Part shown: positions 49,593-59,963 of the stretch, in pieces
Position numbering within the stretch: position 1 is the stretch's first letter
How the letters are laid out: every line of letters begins with the position of its first letter
DNA from: Bacillus sp. 2B10
Lineage (GTDB): Bacteria; Pseudomonadota; Alphaproteobacteria; Sphingomonadales; Sphingomonadaceae
Reading direction: 5' to 3'
NCBI GenBank assembly: GCA_003946805.1
Contig: RPSH01000013.1
Location: 29,415 to 93,414 of the forward strand
Length of the DNA: 64,000 bases
Program-made: the position numbers and the translations under genes
Notes under the pieces: generated by a model
Seen by the model: the letters and a program-made list of their open reading frames with translations, nothing else
Database searches by the model: none
What the model was told of the DNA's origin: nothing

Positions 49593-51013
49593 CAGGCGGT
49601 GCCGCCGACGGTGAGGCCATCGATCAGCAGCGTCGGCTGCCCGACTCCCGCAGGCACCGACTGCCCGGCCTTGCCGCACATGCCGACCCCTTCGTCCAGC
49701 GCGAAGTCGTTGCCGATCCCGCGTACCTGCTTCAGCACCTCCGGCCCGTCGCCGATCAGCGTTGCGCCCTTGATCGGCGCGCCGATCCGGCCGTTCTCGA
49801 CCCGGTACGCCTCGGTGCAGGAGAACACGAACTTGCCCGACACGATGTCGACCTGCCCGCCGCCAAACGATTTCGCGAAGATACCGTTCTTCACCCGCGA
49901 CAGCAGCTCGGCCGGATCGTCGTTGCCGCCGGTCATGAAGGTGTTGGTCATGCGCGGCATCGGCGCATGGGAGAAATCCTGACGCCGGCCGTTGCCGGTC
50001 GGCGCGACGCCCATCAGCCGCGCATTCAGCCGGTCGTGGATATAGCCCTTCAGGATGCCGTCCTCGATCAGGATATTCTCCTGTGTCGGCGTACCCTCGT
50101 CATCGATCGACAGCGACCCGCGCCGGTCGGCGATCGACCCGTCGTCGATGACGGTGACGCCCGGTGCCGCGACCCGCTCGCCGATCCTGCCCGAAAAGGC
50201 GCTGGTGCCCTTGCGATTGAAGTCGCCCTCCAGCCCGTGGCCGATCGCCTCGTGCAGCAGGATGCCCGGCCAGCCCGCGCCCAGCAGCACGGTCATCTCG
50301 CCCGCCGGCGCGTCGACCGCCTCCAGATTGACCAGCGCCTGCGCCAGCGCGACGTCGATCGCGCGGTTCCACGTTTCGGCTGCGAACAGCGAATCGTAGA
50401 GGTAGCGCCCGCCGATCCCGAAGCTGCCCGTCTCGCGCCGCCCGTTCGCCTCGGCCACGATCGACACGTTCAGCCGCACCAGCGGCCGGACGTCGGTGGC
50501 GATGAAGCCGTCGGGGCGGACGATCTCGACCACGCTCCACGACCCCATCAGGCTCGCCGAAACCTGCACCACGCGAGGATCGCGCGCTCGTGCGGCGGCG
50601 TCGATCGACTGGCACAGCGCCACCTTGTCGCCAAACGGGATCAGGTCGAGCGGATCGGTGGCGGTATAGAGGTGCCGGTTGTTGCCGCGCGGCGGCGGTG
50701 CCTTGGCCCCCTTCGCCGGATCGATCAGCGCCATCGTCTCACCCGCCCGCCGGATCGCGGCTTCGGACAATTCGTTGGCATGGGCGAACGCAGTCGTCTC
50801 CCCCGACACCGCGCGCAGCCCGAACCCGGCATGGGTGTCGTACGACGCGGTCTTCAACCGGCCATCGTCGAACCCGAACGCTTCGGAGCGGCGATACTGG
50901 AGGTAGAGTTCACCATCCTCCGCATTCGCAAGCGTCGCCTGCGTGGCACGGAGCGCGGCGGCGGGGTCGAGGTCGCCGGTGTAGAGGTACGAGCGGGGAT
51001 CGGTCGGGGTCAT
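49592..51013 (-). CDS. tldD: Metalloprotease TldD
   Basis: A 473-residue TldD/PmbA protease subunit that processes small peptides such as microcins and CcdA in E. coli. Zinc site HEAIGHGLEGD, with His254 and His258. YLYDSLFAAETWN and GYIHDRLNARLMGVAPTGNGRR are family-typical, and CGKAGQSVPAGVGQP is near the C-terminus. The partner PmbA/TldE is not in the window. Coupled to a DUF2007-like gene. Confidence 0.93.
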   Translation of the reverse strand: MTPTDPRSYLYTGDLDPAAALRATQATLANAEDGELYLQYRRSEAFGFDDGRLKTASYDTHAGFGLRAVSGETTAFAHANELSEAAIRRAGETMALIDPAKGAKAPPPRGNNRHLYTATDPLDLIPFGDKVALCQSIDAAARARDPRVVQVSASLMGSWSVVEIVRPDGFIATDVRPLVRLNVSIVAEANGRRETGSFGIGGRYLYDSLFAAETWNRAIDVALAQALVNLEAVDAPAGEMTVLLGAGWPGILLHEAIGHGLEGDFNRKGTSAFSGRIGERVAAPGVTVIDDGSIADRRGSLSIDDEGTPTQENILIEDGILKGYIHDRLNARLMGVAPTGNGRRQDFSHAPMPRMTNTFMTGGNDDPAELLSRVKNGIFAKSFGGGQVDIVSGKFVFSCTEAYRVENGRIGAPIKGATLIGDGPEVLKQVRGIGNDFALDEGVGMCGKAGQSVPAGVGQPTLLIDGLTVGGTA

Positions 51014-51120
51014 CCGCTAGATATAGGGGCGCGGTGGCGTGGGGGAATGGGTCCTTGGGCAGTTGACGTAGCGACCCGTACCTACTTGCAGACCTTCGTC
51101 CGTACCGCCAGACGTTGGAC

Positions 51121-51642
51121 ATGGGAGACACTTCGCCGCCTACTTGTGTCTGCGCTTCGCTCTCCGATCTTGCAGCCGTTCCAATGGGCGGCGACGGGCT
51201 GGATGAGCGTGTGTTCGCCACGATCGAGGAGATACGCCGCCACGGCGACGATCTTTGGTGGCTGCATCTGGCTCGATGCAGCGCTTGTAATCAGCATTGG
51301 ATGATCGCGCAGGAAGAGCGGATTTTCGATATCCATTTCCTCCGGCGTGTAGGCGATGACGTTGCTGAACATATTATGCGAGGCGATTGGCCTGCAGAAT
51401 TCATGACGTACGAACGCGTACTCGAAATAGGCCATGCCTTCGCGACACCGTGTGTATTTCTGGACCCTCATGCCAGTTCGCTGCAATGGTCAGCCGAAGA
51501 TTTGCGGGCAGCGCGTCCGAACATCACGATCGGCGAGGTAGCGCGATTGCTGGGCGTCACGCCGAAGAACGCTGCGCGTTTGCTTCGGGGGCAGGGCCGG
51601 CTCGCCGCTGCATGGGCACGCTGGCGTGCGGCGTTACGATAA
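51121..51642 (+). CDS. Unknown protein with CxxC and C-terminal helical domain
   Basis: A 173-residue protein without a recognised family. CVCAS near residue 11, then DDLWWLHLARCSACNQHWMI with a CxxC that could bind zinc, HFLRRVGDDVAEHIMRGDWP, and a C-terminal helix-turn-helix-like ITIGEVARLLGVTPKNAARLLRG. Its base composition is clearly less GC-rich than neighbours. A Met at codon 22 is possible. Flanked by a 100-base gap and a repeat-rich gap, so probably a late arrival. The WLHLxRCxxCxQHW block resembles some immunity-type proteins, which is only an impression. Confidence 0.6.
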   Translation: MGDTSPPTCVCASLSDLAAVPMGGDGLDERVFATIEEIRRHGDDLWWLHLARCSACNQHWMIAQEERIFDIHFLRRVGDDVAEHIMRGDWPAEFMTYERVLEIGHAFATPCVFLDPHASSLQWSAEDLRAARPNITIGEVARLLGVTPKNAARLLRGQGRLAAAWARWRAALR

Positions 51643-51731
51643 CGGGATGCAGGCAACAGGCTTACGGCTTGGAATGCATTTCAATTGCGGCACAGTGCGG
51701 ACGTGTGGAAGAGGTGTCCCAGCCAAGTAGA

Positions 51732-51812
51732 CGTCGGCCCAGCGAAGGCTGGGCCTCTGCGGTTCTTGTCCCGCGTCATTACCGGGAGATACCAGCCTTC
51801 GCTGGGATGACG
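51732..51812. repeat. Family A palindromic element
   Basis: CGTCGGCCCAGCGAAGGCTG and CCAGCCTTCGCTGGGATGAC, with CGCGTCATTACCGGGAGAT between, as in the 1.05 kb copy. Confidence 0.8.
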
Positions 51813-51844
51813 TTTGGGGGAGATGGGAAGGCGATCAGCACCGC

Positions 51845-51894
51845 CGCGGCGAAGCCGCGTCGTCGGTCGGCGGGCAAGGGCGAGCTTGCCCGCC
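51845..51894. repeat. Two strong hairpins downstream of the zinc-finger gene
   Basis: CGCGGCgaaGCCGCG (51845-51859) and GGCGGGCAAG / CTTGCCCGCC with six-base loop (51869-51894). They lie between two convergent genes and may act as a terminator without U-tract. Confidence 0.5.
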
Positions 51895-51940
51895 GCCGGC
51901 CGGGCGCGGGCCTTGCTGGTTGTCCGAACTGCGTTCGGCC

Positions 51941-52168
51941 TTACCGGCCCGCGCCGTCCCCATGATCCTTGAGCTGCGACTGATCCGCCCCATCGGCCGG
52001 CCCGCCGATCAGCACGAAGCGCCGGTCGCAGTATCCGCAATCGACATAGCCCGTCTCGTCGATCTGCAACCACACGCGCGGATGGCCCAGCGCGGGGGCG
52101 ATGTCGCCGGCACCGTCGCAGGCGACGCGGGGGGTGGTGACGCGGAGGAGTTCGGGCGGGGGCAGCAT
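51941..52168 (-). CDS. zf-CHCC zinc-finger domain protein
   Basis: A 75-residue protein of the zinc-finger (CHCC, NDUFS6-like) family. [28 protein letters not shown] contains the ligands, shown here as [17 protein letters not shown], plus an upstream ACDG Cys. Related mitochondrial NDUFS6 is a complex I accessory subunit; bacterial function is not established. Divergent from the ABC ATPase gene. Confidence 0.85.
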   Translation of the reverse strand: MLPPPELLRVTTPRVACDGAGDIAPALGHPRVWLQIDETGYVDCGYCDRRFVLIGGPADGADQSQLKDHGDGAGR

Positions 52169-52249
52169 GGGTCCAGCCGATAGCAATCACCCGCGCCCGC
52201 GACAAGACGGCGCTTGGCTTGGGGCGGGCGCGGGCGTATCGGCGCAGCC

Positions 52250-53185
52250 ATGGACACCCAAGCCGCCATTTCGATCCGCGACCTGTGCAAGACCTATGCT
52301 GCGGGGAAGGGCGGGGCCCCGGCCAAGGTCGCGCTCGACGGCGTGTCGTTCGACGTACCGCGCGGGCAGATCTTCGGCCTGCTCGGCCCCAACGGCGCGG
52401 GCAAGTCGACGCTCATCAACACGCTGGCCGGGCTGGTCAACAAGACAAGCGGATCGGCATCGATCTGGGGCTTCGACATCGACGAGCATCCCCGTAACGC
52501 CAAGGCGTCGATCGGCATCGTCAATCAGGAAATCCTGTTCGACCCGTTCTTCACCCCCGCCGAGACGCTGGAGATCCAGGCCGGCCTGTACGGCGTGCCC
52601 CGGGCGAAGCGCCGCACCATGGACCTGCTGCGCGCGGTGCATCTGGCGGACAAGGCCGACGCCTATGCCCGCACGCTCTCGGGCGGCATGAAGCGGCGGC
52701 TGATGGTGGCGAAGGCGATGGTCCATTCGCCGCCCGTCCTCGTCCTCGACGAACCGACCGCCGGCGTCGATATCCAGCTGCGCCAGCAATTGTGGGACTA
52801 TGTCCGCGAACTCAACGCCGACGGGGTGACGGTGGTGCTGACCACGCATTACCTCGAGGAAGCCGAGCAATTGTGCGACCGCATCGCCATCATCAACCAC
52901 GGCCGCGTCGTCGCCAATCAGCCGACCCGTGAACTGCTGGGCATGGCGCAGGAAAAGGCGGTCGAACTGACCGTCGACCGCGACCTGACCGACCTGCCCG
53001 CCGCCGGCGTCTTCGAAAAGGTCGAGCGCAAGGGCGACCGGCTGCTCGCGATCACCTATCGCAAGGACGTGGCGAACGCGGGTGAAGTGTTGGCGGCGGT
53101 CGCGGCGCAGGGCTACGGCATCGTCGACGTCGTGACGCGCGAGGCCGATCTGGAGGACGTGTTCCTCAACCTGACGAACGACTGA
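52250..53185 (+). CDS. ABC transporter ATP-binding protein
   Basis: A 311-residue ATPase of the DrrA/NodI-like ABC-2 exporter group. Walker A GPNGAGKST, Q-loop VNQEILFDPF, signature LSGGMKRRLMVAKAMV, Walker B VLVLDEPTAGVD and H-loop TTHYLEE are intact. A C-terminal extension (residues 225-311) ends ADLEDVFLNLTND, typical of exporters of lipids, drugs or polysaccharides. No permease is adjacent; the downstream gene is opposite in direction. Substrate unknown. Confidence 0.9.
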   Translation: MDTQAAISIRDLCKTYAAGKGGAPAKVALDGVSFDVPRGQIFGLLGPNGAGKSTLINTLAGLVNKTSGSASIWGFDIDEHPRNAKASIGIVNQEILFDPFFTPAETLEIQAGLYGVPRAKRRTMDLLRAVHLADKADAYARTLSGGMKRRLMVAKAMVHSPPVLVLDEPTAGVDIQLRQQLWDYVRELNADGVTVVLTTHYLEEAEQLCDRIAIINHGRVVANQPTRELLGMAQEKAVELTVDRDLTDLPAAGVFEKVERKGDRLLAITYRKDVANAGEVLAAVAAQGYGIVDVVTREADLEDVFLNLTND

Positions 53186-53251
53186 ACGGCTTGGCGGGCC
53201 GCAGGGGCGATCGGCGCGGGCAAACCCGCATGCCCTGCGCTCCGTCCCGCG

Positions 53252-54226
53252 CTACCGGATGTGAGGGAAGGCATATCCGCCATAAAAGCGCGCGGGGATG
53301 TCGCCGAGCCGCCGCATCCTTGCGCGGTAATTCTCCTTGCCCCAGGTGACGAGGCTCAGTTCCATCGGCCAGTCGGCGAGGTGACGTCCGTCCATCGCAC
53401 GGTCCGCCTGATCGTCCGGCACTTTCCAGAAGTCGGGCATGACGTCGCCCATCGCGACCCATGGCCCCTTTCCCGCGCGACGAACCCTGGGCTGGAAGTG
53501 CGGATCGACGACGACCCAGTGGCGTTGCGTAAAGGTGCTGGGGCTGCCGGTTTCGGCCAGGCTCGAATCGATCTGCAGCACCAGCCAGTGCGAGCGCCAG
53601 AACCGCATCAGGTTGGCGAACATGAAGAGGCTCGATTTGACCGCGCCGACCCCCATGTTGTTGACCTGCGGCCGTGATCCCGCCGCTTGGAACCAGCCCT
53701 CGAGAACCCAGGGATAGGTAACGGAGAGCGCCACGTCGTCGGGTTCGGCCCCCCTGCGCAGGCCGGAAAGGGGGCGCGTCGATGCGCTCAGCGTGGCCAT
53801 CGTCATCCAGTCGAGTTCCGAAATCTGCTCCTTGCCCTTCCGAAGGCCGGCGATCTCGCGCAGCGCCGCCTTGGTTCGATCCGCCGATTCCACATCGACA
53901 TGTCCCGCGCGGGTCCCAAAGGAATATCTGCCGGTCTGCCACAGCATGACGGCATAGGCGACATAGACGTCCGGCCGATCCCTCAGCACGCAGTAGAGGA
54001 ATGCCGCCGGCCCGCAATAGGACGTGCCGAGCTGTCGCGGCGTATGGGTGCCGCGCAGCCTGGCATCGATCTGGGCGGCAAGGACGTCGCGCGTGACGGG
54101 CCAGCCGACGGGGCTCTTTTGCAGCGCCGCGACGGCCGGCGGTTTCGCCCCGGCCGGGCGTCCCGCCCGGACGAAGCGGTCCAGAACAGACCGGGCCTGC
54201 GCCATGCGTTCGGACGGCAGGGTCAC
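53252..54226 (-). CDS. Unknown protein with papain-like Cys-His-Asp arrangement
   Basis: A 324-residue protein of no recognised family. LGTSYCGPAAFLYCVL near residue 71 looks like a papain/transglutaminase nucleophile helix, and TQRHWVVVDP near 236-242 supplies a His and Asp in the right order. That suggests a cysteine peptidase, transglutaminase or similar fold. No signal peptide. The GTG start overlaps the TGA of the upstream membrane-protein gene; Met8 (54205) is an alternative. The pair is isolated and could be an effector-type unit, which is inference. Confidence 0.55.
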   Translation of the reverse strand: MTLPSERMAQARSVLDRFVRAGRPAGAKPPAVAALQKSPVGWPVTRDVLAAQIDARLRGTHTPRQLGTSYCGPAAFLYCVLRDRPDVYVAYAVMLWQTGRYSFGTRAGHVDVESADRTKAALREIAGLRKGKEQISELDWMTMATLSASTRPLSGLRRGAEPDDVALSVTYPWVLEGWFQAAGSRPQVNNMGVGAVKSSLFMFANLMRFWRSHWLVLQIDSSLAETGSPSTFTQRHWVVVDPHFQPRVRRAGKGPWVAMGDVMPDFWKVPDDQADRAMDGRHLADWPMELSLVTWGKENYRARMRRLGDIPARFYGGYAFPHIR

Positions 54227-54855
54227 GGGGCGATCCTTCCCGTGATTGCGGGGGCGGTCGGTCGCGGCGATGGCGAAACCTCGGCACGACGTTCGCGATC
54301 GGCACGGATTCTATCGGTCGTCATCTGCACCGCCAACCCCAGGGCGGCGCAACCCATGATCGAAACGATCGCCCAGACGATACCGGAACGGTCGGTACGG
54401 TGCACATCCGGCATGGCGGAGCCCAACACGCCGGAGGGCGGTTCGCCATGGCGGTTGGTGATGGTCTGCCCGGGACGGAGGAACGTGACCGCGACCACCG
54501 CGACTGCCACCACGCCGACGGCGATCGCCGCCATGCCTTCGATCAGCCGCGATACGATCGCTGCCAGTGCCAGGAGCGTTCCGACGAGTACCAGTGCGCC
54601 CGTTGCCGCGCCTTCTCCCCTGTCGTGACGGCGACGGCCGGCTTCGGCGAACAGCTTCGCCAGCACCGCGCCGCCCAGACCGCCGAACAAGGGAAAGGTC
54701 GCGGCGTCGCACGTCGCGAGACCCCAGGCGACGAACGCGAAGAGTGCGGTGACGGAGACGAGCACCGCGAAAAATCGGATCGCACCGGTTCTGCCCCGGC
54801 TGGAGAAGAAGGCTGCTGGACCGGCCCGTCGACCGGAAGACTGTCGGTCCGACAT
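54223..54855 (-). CDS. Membrane protein coupled to the papain-like gene
   Basis: A 210-residue protein with about five hydrophobic segments: AIRFFAVLVSVTALFAFVAWG, FPLFGGLGGAVLAKLFAEA, GALVLVGTLLALAAIVSRL, AIAVGVVAVAVVAVTFL and GIVWAIVSIMGCAALGLAV. A loop between segments 4 and 5 faces one side and has a charged tail. No family recognised. Coupled by a four-base overlap to the next gene. Its 220-base upstream gap, toward dinB, shows no feature I can support. Confidence 0.65.
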   Translation of the reverse strand: MSDRQSSGRRAGPAAFFSSRGRTGAIRFFAVLVSVTALFAFVAWGLATCDAATFPLFGGLGGAVLAKLFAEAGRRRHDRGEGAATGALVLVGTLLALAAIVSRLIEGMAAIAVGVVAVAVVAVTFLRPGQTITNRHGEPPSGVLGSAMPDVHRTDRSGIVWAIVSIMGCAALGLAVQMTTDRIRADRERRAEVSPSPRPTAPAITGRIAP

Positions 54856-55078
54856 CGCTGCTCCCACCTATCGATCGCATGACGCGTTCGTCGTCCACGG
54901 GGGTATCGTCGACCATCGGCACGACGTCAACGCGACGGAGGTTGTTCGCTGCCTGTTCTCGGTCTTCTCTGGCCTTGAATGCGATTGCCCGGTATCCCCG
55001 ATGGTGGAAACCACATCGATCCGGGTCGGGCGCGATCGGAATCGACCAAGAGCCAAGTCGTTGAGCAGCCAACAGGAT

Positions 55079-56149
55079 ATGCCTTCCCCTGTCCGAAAGA
55101 TCATCCATGTCGACATGGACGCCTTCTTCGCGTCGGTCGAACAGCGTGACGCGCCCGAACTGAAGGGAAAGCCGGTCGCGGTCGGCGGGTCGAGCGGGCG
55201 GGGCGTCGTCGCCGCCGCCTCTTACGAAGCGCGCGTGTTCGGGGTGCGCAGCGCCATGCCCTCGGTCACCGCGCTGCGCCGCTGTCCCGACCTGATCTTC
55301 GTCCGCCCCCGGTTCGAGGTCTACAAGGCGGTCAGCCAGCAGATTCGCGCCATCTTCCTCGACTATACCGATCTGGTCGAGCCGCTGTCGCTCGACGAAG
55401 CCTATCTCGACGTGACCGCCAACCGCCGCGGCCTGCCCAGCGCCACCGCCACTGCGCAGGAAATCCGCGACCGCATCCGCGCGACGACCGGCCTGACCGC
55501 GTCCGCCGGGATCAGCTACAACAAGTTCCTCGCCAAGCTCGCCTCCGACATGAACAAGCCCGACGGCCAGTGCGTGATCCCGGTCAGGGCCGGCCCGCGC
55601 GTCGTCGCGTCGCTGCCGGTCGGCAAGTTCCACGGCATCGGCCCGAAAACGGTCGAGCGGATGGAGGCGCTGGGCATCCGCACCGGCGCCGACCTCGCGG
55701 CGTGGGACCTGCCCGCGCTGCAACGTACCTTCGGCAAGGCGGGCGGCTGGTATCACGGCATCGCCCGCGCCGAGGATCACCGCCCGGTCCGCCCCAATCG
55801 CGTGCGCAAGTCGTCGGGCTCCGAAACCACCTTCCACCACGACCTGACCGACCCGGCGGCGATCGAGGAGCGGGTGCTGGCGATGGCCGACGACGTGTGG
55901 GACTGGGTGGAAAGGACCGGCCAGCACGGCCGAACCGTCACGGTAAAGGCGAAATACGCCGATTTCCGCATCGTCACGCGCAGCCGCACCCTGTCCGCGC
56001 CGGTCGCCGACCGCGCCACGCTGCACGCCACCGCCCGCAGCCTGATCGCGACACTCTATCCCTTGCGCACCGGCCTGCGGCTGGTCGGGGTGACGATGGC
56101 CGGATTCGGCGGGGCCGACCCGCCCAGCGGCCAGCTCGACCTGTTGTAA
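55079..56149 (+). CDS. dinB: DNA polymerase IV
   Basis: A 356-residue Y-family translesion polymerase. Catalytic IIHVDMDAFFASVEQRD (Asp-Met-Asp), SYEARVFGVRSAMPS, and EPLSLDEAYLDVT with the two carboxylates. KFHGIGPKTVERM is the helix-hairpin-helix, and a little-finger domain follows with KSSGSETTFHHDL. The C-terminus SGQLDLL resembles a clamp-binding motif (QLxLF-like) for DnaN. The ATG follows AGGAT. No LexA box was identified upstream by eye. Confidence 0.95.
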   Translation: MPSPVRKIIHVDMDAFFASVEQRDAPELKGKPVAVGGSSGRGVVAAASYEARVFGVRSAMPSVTALRRCPDLIFVRPRFEVYKAVSQQIRAIFLDYTDLVEPLSLDEAYLDVTANRRGLPSATATAQEIRDRIRATTGLTASAGISYNKFLAKLASDMNKPDGQCVIPVRAGPRVVASLPVGKFHGIGPKTVERMEALGIRTGADLAAWDLPALQRTFGKAGGWYHGIARAEDHRPVRPNRVRKSSGSETTFHHDLTDPAAIEERVLAMADDVWDWVERTGQHGRTVTVKAKYADFRIVTRSRTLSAPVADRATLHATARSLIATLYPLRTGLRLVGVTMAGFGGADPPSGQLDLL

Positions 56150-56166
56150 CGCGCACCCCCAACCAT

Positions 56167-56263
56167 CGTCATTCCGGCGAAGGCCGGAATCCATTGTGTC
56201 GGGTGTTCTCGATCTTGCTTGGCCGTTTCCCCATCCATGGATTCCGGCTTTCGCCGGAATGAC
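56167..56263. repeat. Family A palindromic element
   Basis: CGTCATTCCGGCGAAGGCCG and GATTCCGGCTTTCGCCGGAA with about 50 bases between. Located between dinB and the thiC riboswitch. Confidence 0.78.
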
Positions 56264-56329
56264 GGCGGATCATGGCCGGTCGAGTGTCCAACGCTTTGAC
56301 GCCCACCCGCAACCCGCCTACAACCGCGC

Positions 56330-58359
<2,030 letters not shown>

Positions 58360-58459
58360 AGTGGCACCCGGTCGACTACGGAACGGTTAATAACTGTTAG
58401 CTGACGATCCGTAATTTCCAACCGATTCTATCGTATGATTCGTTGACAAGAATGGCCAA

Positions 58460-58537
58460 ATGCCCTATGTCAAGAGGGCAGCTCGTGAGTGGGGTCGTCT
58501 GATCGCAGAAGCAGCTGCCCGAGCGGCTCGGAGGTGA
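58460..58537 (+). CDS. Possible 25-residue basic peptide or gene remnant
   Basis: ATG-to-TGA frame reading MPYVKRAAREWGRLIAEAAA then RAARR. It is amphipathic and basic, so it could be a small protein or the tail of a lost gene. An ATGGCC at 58452 gives a competing 16-codon frame. No clear ribosome site. The surrounding 190 bases between thiC and the DUF3800 gene hold nothing else recognisable. Confidence 0.25.
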   Translation: MPYVKRAAREWGRLIAEAAARAARR

Positions 58538-58552
58538 CTCCGGGCCGTCTCC

Positions 58553-59344
58553 TTATCCGAGCCTTACGATGCCATCATCGGATCGAGCAGCCGCTTTCAT
58601 ATTTTTGACGGCTATAGGCAGAGCGTCGAACAGTGTTCCTAAGCCTGCTTCAGTTCGACGTTCGTCAAGAAGTCCTAACTCGTTCCGGACTTTTAGAAAG
58701 GCTGCAAAAGCAATAACATCTGCGATCTGCGTGAAGTGGCAAAGTTTGGAATTTTTGAAATTCCCGTCTTTGACAAACATGTCCAAAGGAAGATTGCGTT
58801 GGTCACCGAACATTGATCCGGTTGGGAGGTGCTTCATGGCTCGCCGGTATAATGTACGGTACTCGGGATGCCCTTCGTCAAAGAAAACTAGTGCATTAAC
58901 ATTCCGCGCTACGCATTGTCTCCTCATTCTCTGAAACAGCGCATACATCACTCTTTCAAGGCGGGCGTGTCCATACATTTCTCGACCGCGAGTACCAGTG
59001 ACTGTAATGACGCTTTCGGGCGGAAGAAAGTCTATACCGGAAAGCATCTCTTTGTAATACTTGGTGACATCCTTACTTGGAATTTGCCTGTTGCCGTAGA
59101 TGTAGTTTCCACGGCCCCCGGCAAGTTTAGTGCCGTGGAGTTCTTTGGTTGCGGGTATTTTCAGATTTCTTGATAGGCTTGCTCGCCATTCTTTTGCGGC
59201 TGCCAAGTGAGTTGGCCACGTTATCTGCCAAACCCCATCCACTGGCCGCAAGAAGGGCACTGCCAGAGCAGTTACTGCAAAGAGGGAGCGATCATTTGAT
59301 TCATCGATATAGAAAATATCGATGCCGCCAGGTTTCAGAAGCAT
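58553..59344 (-). CDS. DUF3800 domain protein
   Basis: A 263-residue protein with the DUF3800 signature IDIFYIDESNDRSLFAV at the N-terminus (acidic pair at about 14-15), ATKELHGTKLAGG, VNALVFFDEGHPEYRTLYR, and HFTQIADVIAFAAFLKVRNE with Asp. The fold resembles RNase H-like nucleases. Members are scattered across mobile and defence regions. Codon use and base content are much less GC-rich than the rest of the window, so recent transfer is inferred. Next to a toxin-antitoxin pair. Confidence 0.85.
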   Translation of the reverse strand: MLLKPGGIDIFYIDESNDRSLFAVTALAVPFLRPVDGVWQITWPTHLAAAKEWRASLSRNLKIPATKELHGTKLAGGRGNYIYGNRQIPSKDVTKYYKEMLSGIDFLPPESVITVTGTRGREMYGHARLERVMYALFQRMRRQCVARNVNALVFFDEGHPEYRTLYRRAMKHLPTGSMFGDQRNLPLDMFVKDGNFKNSKLCHFTQIADVIAFAAFLKVRNELGLLDERRTEAGLGTLFDALPIAVKNMKAAARSDDGIVRLG

Positions 59345-59366
59345 CCGGTAACTATATCGGTAAATT

Positions 59367-59633
59367 TCAATAATGATACCGGCACTGCGCCACCTGAGCC
59401 GCCTGCTCCAAGCCAGACCCCGTCACGCGATACACCAACCGATGTTCATGACTGATCCGACGCGACCACCAGCCTGACAGGTTGCCGCCCAGCGGCTCCG
59501 GCTTGCCCGTCCCCTTGAACGGATGCCGCCGGCATTCCTCGATCAGCCCGTTGATCTTGTCGACCATCTTGGCATCGTTCGCCTGCCAGTAGCGATAATC
59601 GTCCCACGCCGTCGGCCAGAACGCGACCTTCAT
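59367..59633 (-). CDS. yoeB: Txe/YoeB family mRNA interferase toxin
   Basis: An 88-residue RelE-fold ribosome-dependent endoribonuclease. WDDYRYWQANDAKMVDKIN, HPFKGTGKPEPLGGNLSGWWSRRI, SHEHRLVYRV and terminal CRYHY are the YoeB pattern, including the catalytic Glu, Arg, His and Tyr positions. Its ATG overlaps the yefM stop (ATGA). Confidence 0.93.
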   Translation of the reverse strand: MKVAFWPTAWDDYRYWQANDAKMVDKINGLIEECRRHPFKGTGKPEPLGGNLSGWWSRRISHEHRLVYRVTGSGLEQAAQVAQCRYHY

Positions 59634-59875
59634 GGAAAGGGCACGCCTTCGTCACCCTGCTCGAACCCGCGCACCGCCTCCAGCAACCGCTCCGCATTCC
59701 TCGGCGACCGCAGCAGATACAGCGTCTCCTCGATCGACGCCCATTCGCTGGCCGAGATCATCACGACGCCTTCGCCGCGCTGGCGGGTAATCGCCACCGG
59801 CATCCGGTCGGCGACGACCCGGTCCATCACCGATTTCAGATTGGCGCGCGACTCTGTGAAGCTGATCGATTCCAT
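59630..59875 (-). CDS. yefM: YefM-type antitoxin
   Basis: An 81-residue Phd/YefM antitoxin. ISFTESRANLKSVMDRVVAD is the DNA-binding part, MPVAITRQRGEGVVMISASEWASIEETLYLL the family core. The C-terminal tail binds YoeB. Upstream operator at 59884. Confidence 0.93.
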   Translation of the reverse strand: MESISFTESRANLKSVMDRVVADRMPVAITRQRGEGVVMISASEWASIEETLYLLRSPRNAERLLEAVRGFEQGDEGVPFP

Positions 59876-59883
59876 GAAACGAA

Positions 59884-59901
59884 TGTACGGAACATTGTAC
59901 A
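59884..59901 (-). promoter_or_regulatory. YefM-YoeB operator (TGTACA palindrome)
   Basis: TGTACGGAACATTGTACA, an inverted repeat with TGTACA half-sites like the operator of E. coli yefM-yoeB, lies 9 bases before the yefM ATG on its strand. It supports autoregulation by the complex. Confidence 0.75.
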
Positions 59902-59963
59902 GAACGCAAGGGTCCGCCAAAAACCACTGTCCTACAAGTTCCCAATATGTTCCCCTCCCGCCC

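Noticed and set aside
58385..58552. Possible tRNA gene between thiC and DUF3800
   Set aside because: No cloverleaf could be formed; T-loop GTTCGA-type sequence and acceptor pairing are missing.
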